64,000 nt of DNA from Planctomycetota bacterium. Its GTDB lineage: Bacteria; Planctomycetota; UBA1135. The stretch is taken from the NCBI GenBank assembly GCA_008501825.1, contig QQUA01000012.1:1-64000 (forward strand). Direction: 5' to 3'. The notes under the pieces are model-generated. The model was given only the letters and a program-made list of their open reading frames with translations. It was not told the origin of the DNA and did no database searches. Positions 1 to 8,020 of this stretch are shown piece after piece (position 1 is the stretch's first letter; each line of letters begins with the position of its first letter). A program made the position numbers and the translations under genes.

Positions 1-42
1 GTTCGCTGGGAAACCGACCACCGTCGGAATACGCGGCGTCGC

Positions 43-72
43 TGCAGGAGGCGGGGTACCCCGCCTCCTGCA
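43..72. repeat. perfect 30-bp palindrome (terminator-like hairpin)
   Basis: Positions 43-72 read identically on both strands. They could form a 14-15 bp GC-rich stem with almost no loop. An A-rich tract follows at about 114-128. It could be an intrinsic terminator of a gene left of the window or a dispersed palindromic element. Confidence 0.6.
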
Positions 73-168
73 CGGAGCAGGCTGCGGCCTGTACCCATCT
101 CACACCTAAACCCTGAAAACAAAAACAATCTAGGCCGAAAGTCTCATTACTCGTGGACCAAAAATGGG

Positions 169-1629
169 GTGCAGGTCATGGCAATATTCCTCATCGGGTC
201 CACTCTCTCAATAGTAATGACGGTAATTTTGGAACGCTGGATGGTAGAGCCTGGAGAGGTTTTGACTCCTGTATCGGAGTTTGTAATGCTCGCCGCGAGA
301 TTGATAGCGTTGATCGGTTTCGCCGTTGTAGTAGTTCTCTTGTTGGCGGCAACGGCTATTCACTTCGTCCGTCCTGGATTCAAGGTCATTCTGGATGTTG
401 TGCGATATACCGGCGACCAGGAGTATCGAGACAAGCTGCAACAAGCGCTCGCAGAGGATCTTAGCCTCAAACTCGAGAATCTCGAGCCGGGAGAACCAGT
501 CTACCTCCTCGGTCACAGTCTTGGCAGCGTGCTCCTAGTGGACTTGCTTGTGAACGACGAGAATTTGATTTGGGACCGCCCGATTGCCCTCGTTACTGGA
601 GGTTCTCCTATTCGACGCTGGTTCCAGCGTTTCTTTTCTGAATCTTATTTTCCCTCCACAAGCGGGACATTAGTGGCTGCTTTGCAAAAGCGTCACTCCG
701 AGCTATGCTGGGCGAACGTCTATCGTCCGCAGGACCCGATCGGAACCTCACTCGATCTTTCGAGGCATGAGGGGTGCGAAGACTGCAGCACCGGGCAGCG
801 CCATTCTGTCCTGCGAGCGCATGGAGACTATTGGAGCGATCCCGATGTCGCCCGCAAGGCAATTGAAGTCGTGCGTAATCTGCATAGTGCCAAAACTACC
901 AAACCGGACTCGTCCACTTTACTAAGCAAACACTATATGCCGTGTCGGACGTTTGAGAACTCTTTTACGACAATGACGGCACACTGGCTCCGCAAGCTAA
1001 AAACCATCGCAATTAGCGTACTTCTAATCTTGGCGATCGGAAGCTCGGTATTTCATCACGTGACAGTCCTCCGTAACAAACGGGCATCACTTGAAATGTT
1101 AATTACTGACGGACGAACAGCCATGGCTACGGTAGAGCATCGCCGCGTCGTCACAATGCCGCCGACAGGCCAAACATCCGGCTCCTACGATCGCGAATTC
1201 GTTCTCCGGTTCCAAGATGAAGCAAGGAGAGAGCGATCGATTTCATTTACTCATGTCGGGGGGACAGACAGTCCCTTCGACCTAAGTTTCGAGATCGATT
1301 TTTTAGCGTTAGAGCGCCATGTGCGCTATGACGGAATCGACTTAGAGCCCAACAACCGGGCCATAGTTCTCGAAATTTACCAGTGGTACAGGGCACGCGA
1401 ACCGGTCGAGATCATTTATACGCCGAAGGATTGGACAGTCTTTGACCTGCCGGCCTTCCCCAACGAGAAATCGTGGCTCGGTGTTGCTTGGATCTGGGGC
1501 CGAGAGTTGAGCTTCTCAGTATTTGGGATTTTCACTCTGTCTTTCCTCGTGCTACTCATCTCGAACATGCTATTCTTTCTGTTCGAGTGGATGGCAAGTG
1601 CACAGGAGCCCAAGTTCTTCACAATATGA
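169..1629 (+). CDS. membrane-anchored alpha/beta hydrolase (lipase/esterase-like)
   Basis: The 486-residue product has hydrophobic segments at about residues 4-20, 41-65, 276-298 and near the C-terminus (about 448-473). A serine-hydrolase elbow GHSLG lies at 115-119. Likely catalytic partners are Asp189 (in YRPQDP) and His218 (in AHGDYW), all in the loop between the second and third membrane segments. This fits a membrane-bound esterase; the substrate is unknown. The start is uncertain: GTG at 169 and ATG at 178 are both possible. The frame stays open to position 1, but it crosses the palindrome at 43-72 and reads as non-protein-like there, so a start near 169-178 is preferred. It has no same-strand partner in the window. 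Confidence 0.72.
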   Translation: MQVMAIFLIGSTLSIVMTVILERWMVEPGEVLTPVSEFVMLAARLIALIGFAVVVVLLLAATAIHFVRPGFKVILDVVRYTGDQEYRDKLQQALAEDLSLKLENLEPGEPVYLLGHSLGSVLLVDLLVNDENLIWDRPIALVTGGSPIRRWFQRFFSESYFPSTSGTLVAALQKRHSELCWANVYRPQDPIGTSLDLSRHEGCEDCSTGQRHSVLRAHGDYWSDPDVARKAIEVVRNLHSAKTTKPDSSTLLSKHYMPCRTFENSFTTMTAHWLRKLKTIAISVLLILAIGSSVFHHVTVLRNKRASLEMLITDGRTAMATVEHRRVVTMPPTGQTSGSYDREFVLRFQDEARRERSISFTHVGGTDSPFDLSFEIDFLALERHVRYDGIDLEPNNRAIVLEIYQWYRAREPVEIIYTPKDWTVFDLPAFPNEKSWLGVAWIWGRELSFSVFGIFTLSFLVLLISNMLFFLFEWMASAQEPKFFTI

Positions 1630-1864
1630 GTTCCCCAGTGAATCCTCCCATAATGTTTCGAGGATCGGAACTTGTCGAGTTTGGGCGACGCGGATTCTTT
1701 TCGGAATCTTATTCTGCTTGATACTGCACAGTTTGAATAATGATCCTCAGATAGAAAATCGCTTCAAACCTGACGTCCCTAGTTTCGTCGCCCCCAATTC
1801 ATTTGATGGCTTCCGAAACAAACTCGGAAGCCACGATTCAAGTCAAACGACTATTACCAAGAAA

Positions 1865-3448
1865 CTACTGAATGATCGTAGCGCTTAGGTTGGTTTTTCG
1901 TTTGAATTGAGCGGCTTGAAACCAAACCGGCAATCCGAGGGCGGCGGGGGGAACGACCACGACCCAGCTTGAGTTTCCCTGCAGGTCGCTAACCGTGGTA
2001 CTTCCAAGTTGAGTCGGATTTTCCAAGTCCAAAGTTAAGGACAAAGGATCGATCACCGTTTCTCCCAATCCTTGCAGGCTGTAGGCCAAGTAGGTGGGGG
2101 TAGATGGGTCTCCTCCATCGACAAAGAAAGTGGCGGTGCCACCCGCTAAAATGGGGCGCGGAAGATGCGTCAAGGTATAGCATTGGTAAAAATATCCGGC
2201 ACCGATTCGCGTCCCCCCTGAATTCGTAATATTCGGCGCCCCGATCAAAGCGCGATCGGCTTGAAAGGCTACCGCATAACCGAACTCGTCTTCGTTGACC
2301 TGGTCGGAGTGATTTAAGACCTCCACTTGAGCCCAGCTTTGAGAGATCTCGTCGTAACGGAAAAGATAGGCTTCTCCAACCTGGGTTCCTGCTGAATTAA
2401 CGGCTTGCGGGGCACCGCCCAAAATCCAATCGCCGTCCAAGGATACGGATTCTCCGAACCGGCCACGGTCGGTTAAGTTGGCGTGATTCAGTCTCGTTGC
2501 GGAAGACCAAGTGCCGGTCAGGTCGATGTAGTCGAACACATAAATGCCACCAACTCGCCTTCCGATTCCATCGTAGGCCTCCGGGGCTCCGGCGGCCAAC
2601 CTTCCATCAGACAGAGAGACCGATTCACCGAATCGATCCCAACTCACCCAACCGGAGTGATTCAATTCTTGTTCGAACACCCAGCTTCCGGACAAAGTAC
2701 TAAAGACGAAGCTGAAAACCGCGCCGACCCGGGTTCCCTGAACCGTCGTGTTAGGAGCACCGACTGCCAGGCGTCCATTCGAAAGCGAAACTGAAGTGCC
2801 GAACTCAGCCCAGTTTACCGACCTCGGGTCGGCCACTTCTTGAGTTTGGCTCCACGCAGATCCCTTGTAGTCGAAAACGAAAACGGCTCCGGTTCTATGC
2901 CCAATCTGGTCCGGGATGTTATAGGCTCCGACGGCGATGGTTTCTCCATCAATGGCCACCGAACAGCCGAATTCGTCGAAGCCGATTTGACGATTGTGAT
3001 TCAATTCTTGTTCAAATAGCCAAACCCGGACGATGGGGTCGTATCGCCAGACAAATGCGGCGCCAACCCGGCTTCCACCAGCATTGACGATGTCGGGCGC
3101 ACCAATCACGATTCGATCTCCGGAGACGGCTACCGATTCTCCATATCGATCCAGATTCACCGGTCTCGGGTGAATCAATTCGGCTTCAAACACCCAGCTT
3201 TCAGTAAACGGGCTATACCGATAGACATAGGCTGAGCCCACCCGGGCTCCGTTGCTGTCCGGCAAATCCGGGGCACCAACCACCGCAATCTGACCATCCA
3301 TGGCGACGGAATGACCGAATCGGTCAAAATTTTGGAAATTGGAATGCTCGACTCGTTGGTCCTCCAGCCTCTGACCGAAGGCAACGTTTGCAGTGATTCC
3401 TAGGAAAAGGGAAATGCTCAAGGCATTGCGAATTCGAAGTATCCTCAT
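1865..3448 (-). CDS. secreted FG-GAP-like beta-propeller protein
   Basis: The 527-residue product begins with a signal peptide ending near VAFGQ. It then carries about seven repeats of some 60 residues, each with the core FGxSVAxxGxxxxVGAP. These are FG-GAP/integrin-alpha-type blades, so the protein probably folds as an extracellular beta-propeller. The last 90 residues form a separate beta-rich module (ILAGGTATFFVDG onward). A similar module opens the protein at 42312-43610. ATG at 3448 is chosen because GGAG lies 9 nt upstream; a TTG at 3463 would add five residues. A cell-surface adhesion or structural role is inferred. The ligand is unknown. Confidence 0.8.
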   Translation of the reverse strand: MRILRIRNALSISLFLGITANVAFGQRLEDQRVEHSNFQNFDRFGHSVAMDGQIAVVGAPDLPDSNGARVGSAYVYRYSPFTESWVFEAELIHPRPVNLDRYGESVAVSGDRIVIGAPDIVNAGGSRVGAAFVWRYDPIVRVWLFEQELNHNRQIGFDEFGCSVAIDGETIAVGAYNIPDQIGHRTGAVFVFDYKGSAWSQTQEVADPRSVNWAEFGTSVSLSNGRLAVGAPNTTVQGTRVGAVFSFVFSTLSGSWVFEQELNHSGWVSWDRFGESVSLSDGRLAAGAPEAYDGIGRRVGGIYVFDYIDLTGTWSSATRLNHANLTDRGRFGESVSLDGDWILGGAPQAVNSAGTQVGEAYLFRYDEISQSWAQVEVLNHSDQVNEDEFGYAVAFQADRALIGAPNITNSGGTRIGAGYFYQCYTLTHLPRPILAGGTATFFVDGGDPSTPTYLAYSLQGLGETVIDPLSLTLDLENPTQLGSTTVSDLQGNSSWVVVVPPAALGLPVWFQAAQFKRKTNLSATIIQ

Positions 3449-3694
3449 GGCTTGTTTCTCCAACTGAGAGAGGTAGGGAATGACCTCGAAGGGTCGCCAT
3501 GAAGAGATGTGAAAAAGGACGACTTCCGACGGGAAATTTTGAAGTTCGTTGGAAAAGTAGCCGTTGTTCGCCGCTCGTTTGGAGATCTTAACCTCCTCGA
3601 TTACTTCGCCTCAGAGCAAGGCGAGTTGGATTGATGGCCGCTTGGAGGTCCTCGAAGGGGCACTCGAAGTGAAGTGTTACACTTGAAGTCGAAG

Positions 3695-6304
3695 CTATTG
3701 AGGACTCGCGGACCCATTTGGCACGAATGCTTCTCGGCATTTGCCTGCCTTGCCTGCTCGAAAGATCGAGGCGATCTCGCTTGCAGTCAAAGCCCGATTG
3801 AACACTTCTACCTCGTCAAGGCGGCCCTGGAAGTGCGGATAGAACTCTGTCATTCCGCCAATTTCCAAAGGATGAATGTTGTTTAGCGAAAGACTACGAA
3901 CAGTTGGGTCGAAGCTGCCTCCGACCGGAACGCCATTGACGTAGAATTGCCCTCCGGCAATATTGTCTCGATCAACCGTGACAGCGACAAACATCCATTC
4001 ATTCGTTGGAATCGAAGGCTCGTCCAGCGTAAACACAGTGAGACCCGATCCGTCCCACAGCGCAAGTCGTAGAAGTGCGTCTTGTACGAAGAAGGCGTAA
4101 GCAGGTCCGAAATGTCCTTTCTTGACGATTCCTCGAATTCCTGAGACCTCTTCGGCAAAAATCCAGGCATCGATGCTGAAGTCTCCATCCCCTGTGCTTG
4201 ATGCAGGTCCGAAATTGAGGCTGGGATCATCAGGGACTAGGCCAATGTTCGTGCCGTTGAAGCCGATCCCTAGGTTGCCAACATAACCAGGGGCAGGAAA
4301 TACGTTTCCCCAGATGCCGTGATTACTTAGAGCACGGTCGATCAATACGTGATCCGACCACCAACCGACGAGTCCATCCTGCGGAGGCGTGCAGCGCCGC
4401 ATGCAAACGTCATCTAGTAGCGCGTAACTGCCGTGCCCGCTGAGCGTGCAGTCCGCGACGGTCATGGAAACCTCGATCTCCGCACCTATATGATCCGCGA
4501 GGTCAACCTCGAACAAGCCCTTCTTGTAGTACCAAGGCGTTGAGCCAGTAGCAATGTTTTGCCACCCTCCATTTGCGGCATCCGTCGCGGTGGCAAAGAA
4601 TGAAGCGAGCGGCGGCGAGCCATCCGCCCTGACTTGGATCTCAAAGTAAGGTTGGCATCCTGGTTGATGTCCTGGATCTTCCAAAACCGCTCCCCACTGA
4701 ACGCCTAGAATGCTGCCTCCGCTCAAGTGATTTTCGCCGAGGGTCTGGATTTGAGAAATTCTCGTTGCGTGAGAACCTCCACTGACGCCGTCAAAGTTGA
4801 GTCGGGCCGAAAACACCCCTTCAAACGGATCGATGTCGAGGGACTGCCCGGGAGGAATCACAGTATTCACGTCTAAGATGGACTCCTTAGGGTGGCCAGC
4901 AGGCAGCACAGCCGTCCACTGAGAAGGCTTTGAATTGCAATTGTCATTTTTTGCGTACTCAATCGTCCAATTCGTGAACCGCCCGGCTTCAAAGGCGCAG
5001 TTTCCGAAGAGTTCATTGAAGTCCGGGCAGGCGCCAAACAAACTCACACTGCCGCTATCTGCTCCGCGACGATCATCACCGCGAGATCCCGCTAAGTACT
5101 CCGCAAATCCGTTGGCATCGAGATCGTCGAGGCCAGCTACTCCGACCCCCATGAGATCGCCAGCCGAAGCCCCGTAGTGGGTATCGATTGTGGAACCGTC
5201 CATTCCAGAGAAGATGCGAACCATTCCGCACTGCGAACCCTGATCATCGTCCCCGGGCGCACCGACTATGACCTCGTTGGCTCCATCTCCATTCACGTCC
5301 TCGGCTCCGGCGACCGAGAAACCGAACTCGTCGAGGACCGAGTCCCCGTGGAACTCGTACACAATGTTTCCAGTCCTTCCAGATAGAACCTGGGCGAATC
5401 CTGTCCCTCCTGAATCGAACTGGGTTGCACCGACAATCAGGTCGGGAATTCCGTCTTGATCCGGATCACCTGCGGCGCCAACGGATCCTCCGAACCGATC
5501 TCCACTCGCTTGCCCTTCAAATGTGAAGAGCGGGGTCCCGGTCCTTCCGGAATAAACTCGCGCCAGCCCTGCGAGTGGCGCTTGACCGGAGTTTCGGTCA
5601 GCTCCTACGACAAAATCTCCGTGACCATCGCCATCTACATCTCCGATGCCAGCGACAGATCGTCCGAACTGATCACCGGCAGCGTCGCCAACTATATGAA
5701 GCAACTGCGCTCCGTCGACGCCCGAATAAATGCGCAATTCGCCGGAATCGACTCCGCCCGAATCGGATAGATAGGCTCCTACGAGAAGGTCGTCGTACCC
5801 ATCTCCGTTGACGTCGCCAGCCGCCCCGACCACGGCGGCGTGGTCAGCCGGAAACGATCCGACAAAAGTCATCATTGGCTTGCCGTCTTCGCCAGAGAAA
5901 ACAGTTGCGTAGCCATTCCCCGTGTTTCTTTGCAGAGCCCCAACGATTACATCGCCATATCCATCTCCGTTCACATCTCCGGCATGACTTACGGACCAGC
6001 CGAATTCATCACCCGGCATCCCTCCGAAGAGATTCATCAGGATTCGACCGGAGAATCCGCAGTAAACCCTGGCATTCCCCGCGTCGACACCGTTTCGATC
6101 ATTTCGTGCGGCGCCAACAATGAAATCTTCGACGCCATCGCCGTTCACATCACCGGCCCGGCTCACGGAAGCTCCAAATTCGTCGCCGGCGGAACTTCCC
6201 AAATAGGACTTCTCCTGACCCATGGATACGGTCGCTAGGGCTACGAAAGTCACAAGGAAATGAACTATCCTTCTAGTCGGTGAGTTGTTTAGCATTACGA
6301 TCAC
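3695..6304 (-). CDS. secreted FG-GAP repeat protein with C-terminal LamG-like domain
   Basis: The 869-residue product has an N-terminal signal peptide (cleavage near VSMGQ). Residues about 30-430 hold seven FG-GAP repeats with the calcium-loop core GDVNGDGxxDxxVGA. Residues about 430-670 form a cysteine-containing region without a family I recognise. Residues about 680-855 look like a concanavalin/LamG domain (motifs DAWIFAEE, WMFVAVTVDR, YVNGVPVGG, GRLDEVEVFNRAL). The GTG at 6304 has GGAG 8 nt upstream; ATG at 6295 is the alternative. It is one of three exported proteins in a row on this strand. It is probably an extracellular calcium-dependent adhesin or glycan-binding protein. Confidence 0.85.
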   Translation of the reverse strand: MIVMLNNSPTRRIVHFLVTFVALATVSMGQEKSYLGSSAGDEFGASVSRAGDVNGDGVEDFIVGAARNDRNGVDAGNARVYCGFSGRILMNLFGGMPGDEFGWSVSHAGDVNGDGYGDVIVGALQRNTGNGYATVFSGEDGKPMMTFVGSFPADHAAVVGAAGDVNGDGYDDLLVGAYLSDSGGVDSGELRIYSGVDGAQLLHIVGDAAGDQFGRSVAGIGDVDGDGHGDFVVGADRNSGQAPLAGLARVYSGRTGTPLFTFEGQASGDRFGGSVGAAGDPDQDGIPDLIVGATQFDSGGTGFAQVLSGRTGNIVYEFHGDSVLDEFGFSVAGAEDVNGDGANEVIVGAPGDDDQGSQCGMVRIFSGMDGSTIDTHYGASAGDLMGVGVAGLDDLDANGFAEYLAGSRGDDRRGADSGSVSLFGACPDFNELFGNCAFEAGRFTNWTIEYAKNDNCNSKPSQWTAVLPAGHPKESILDVNTVIPPGQSLDIDPFEGVFSARLNFDGVSGGSHATRISQIQTLGENHLSGGSILGVQWGAVLEDPGHQPGCQPYFEIQVRADGSPPLASFFATATDAANGGWQNIATGSTPWYYKKGLFEVDLADHIGAEIEVSMTVADCTLSGHGSYALLDDVCMRRCTPPQDGLVGWWSDHVLIDRALSNHGIWGNVFPAPGYVGNLGIGFNGTNIGLVPDDPSLNFGPASSTGDGDFSIDAWIFAEEVSGIRGIVKKGHFGPAYAFFVQDALLRLALWDGSGLTVFTLDEPSIPTNEWMFVAVTVDRDNIAGGQFYVNGVPVGGSFDPTVRSLSLNNIHPLEIGGMTEFYPHFQGRLDEVEVFNRALTASEIASIFRAGKAGKCREAFVPNGSASPQ

Positions 6305-6346
6305 AGCGAGATCTCCACGACACTTCGGTTCGTTACGGACATGGTT

Positions 6347-7576
6347 TCAAGGGCAGAAGCAGTGGTGCAAACCGTTCGATACCGCTTGGAGCCCCATTGA
6401 ACCAGGCCCAGTCCGTTCGGCAGCTTGCACGTAGATGTCACAAGGAAGAGTTGTTGGCAGTACGAAAGTGAACACTCCGTTTCCAAACTGACCCCATGGC
6501 GTCGGCCACAGCCAAGCTGGAGCTACCAGACGAGTTCCCAAGGCTCCGGCCTTGCCTGTAATTGGGACGCCTTTGGGGAGAACTGGGGTGGTCGAAGCGT
6601 AGATCATGTACCAGCGATCTCCGGCTGCAGGGCTTACTTCCCAAGTCTCTGCAATGCCGAAATTGTCGCCTTTGACGTTTGTCGTGTTGAATAGACAAAG
6701 TGTGTCAAGCTCACGCTGAACATCTGATCGAAAAACACGACTATTACACTTTGGCCCATACAGCCGGACGCACATAGGGTCGGAAGCGAAACAACCCATA
6801 AAGGTTCCGGTCGCAGGATCGAAGGACGTTGAGGTGCCGTCGCTGCCGTGGCCCCCAGCGGGAAAAGCGCAGGGGCCGGAGTCGTCTTTGTTGAACGATA
6901 TTCCGATCCCAAACTTCCTGAGCGGGAGGGATGGGTTACAAGACGGCTCTCCCTCAGAATAAAATGTTTCCCCAAGGCAGTTGGGAACTTCGAAGCCTTG
7001 GAGATCGAGGACGATCGTAAAGGACTGAAATCCTCCGTTGGCCGTGCCTAATGGAACCCCAAAGACCTGTACTGTGAAATTTGCCGTTGGCCAGTTGCAA
7101 GGGCCAGTACATGGCACGTAGTCATCGTAGAGGGTGATCGTGATCTCACCGAGATCCTGGTTCGGATCCGGGAAACTTGACCAGTAACAGATCTCGATAG
7201 CATTGATTTGCTCGAGCCGACACTCGCTCCGATCCAAAAGCCCTCCACCGTCGATCCATTCAATTCCGGGGCCAAATGGGCCGATGGGGGCGCACATTGA
7301 ACTCATATTGTTATAGAGAATGTCGGGACCGAGAGGTGCACCAACCTGGGAAGAGAGTGGGGCAGGGCCCCGAAAGCGTGTTCCTTTCCCCGATCGAAGC
7401 GCCTGCACCTCTTCTTCAGAGAAGCGTGAAGCCGGCAGGAACTCATCCTTCGCAACCCGATAAACTCCGGCGAAGGTTGGTTCGACGAGCCGAATCGACT
7501 CTCTGTTCTGCTGTGCTCGGAGAGTCGAACTGAAAAGGATGATGAGAATCGCGGAAGAGAGCAGTTGTTTGACCAT
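6347..7576 (-). CDS. secreted protein of unknown function
   Basis: The 409-residue product has a clear signal peptide (MVKQLLSSAILIILFSS, ending near LRAQQ). The mature part is rich in Cys, Gly and Pro, with several cysteine pairs (for example CTGPC) suggesting disulfides outside the cytoplasm. The C-terminal 90 residues (from about VPITGKAGALGT) read like the beta-rich end modules of other exported proteins in this kind of genome. I recognise no catalytic motif. It lies 42 bp upstream of the 869-residue FG-GAP gene on the same strand, so the two may be co-transcribed. Confidence 0.7.
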   Translation of the reverse strand: MVKQLLSSAILIILFSSTLRAQQNRESIRLVEPTFAGVYRVAKDEFLPASRFSEEEVQALRSGKGTRFRGPAPLSSQVGAPLGPDILYNNMSSMCAPIGPFGPGIEWIDGGGLLDRSECRLEQINAIEICYWSSFPDPNQDLGEITITLYDDYVPCTGPCNWPTANFTVQVFGVPLGTANGGFQSFTIVLDLQGFEVPNCLGETFYSEGEPSCNPSLPLRKFGIGISFNKDDSGPCAFPAGGHGSDGTSTSFDPATGTFMGCFASDPMCVRLYGPKCNSRVFRSDVQRELDTLCLFNTTNVKGDNFGIAETWEVSPAAGDRWYMIYASTTPVLPKGVPITGKAGALGTRLVAPAWLWPTPWGQFGNGVFTFVLPTTLPCDIYVQAAERTGPGSMGLQAVSNGLHHCFCP

Positions 7577-8020
7577 CTAAAGATGGTATGTGTTTAAAGT
7601 CTGCCGGTATCTACATGACTTCTAATTTGCTATTGATTTGCAAAAAAAAAGAGTACTGGCTGTCAGGCGTCAAATTCGGGCCGGGGGCCGAATCGGCGTT
7701 CTGGAATCGCCTCCTCAGAATCTTATCCATGACTTGGAATCGCTCTCCCGCATTGCCTGTGGCCAAACGCATTGGAAGCGGCATCTTCCTCTGGCAGGAG
7801 GCAAAGGAAGGTTCCTCCAGAAGTAGAGATGGCCTTGGCTAAGTGGTCCCTGCTGTTTTTCCTTGAGGAGTCATGAGGGGAGTCTTTCAACCTTGCAGGG
7901 ATTTCAAAAACTCTTCAATTTTGTGTTCGTTTGCCGGGCAATCTCGACACGTTCAAATTGGGGAGCTGGATTTAGCCAAAGTGAACCCCCTCAATACCCT
8001 GACCTCTTAATCCCAAAGTT
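7577..8020. other. 444-bp intergenic region between divergent genes
   Basis: It separates two divergently transcribed genes, so promoters for both should lie here. It contains a nine-A run near 7639-7648. Short open frames inside it show no domain or signal peptide. I see no convincing sigma-70 box or operator palindrome. Confidence 0.4.

Noticed and set aside
1626..1721. 31-codon frame overlapping the hydrolase stop (ATGA)
   Set aside because: It has no signal peptide, domain or ribosome site, and ATGA overlap alone is weak.
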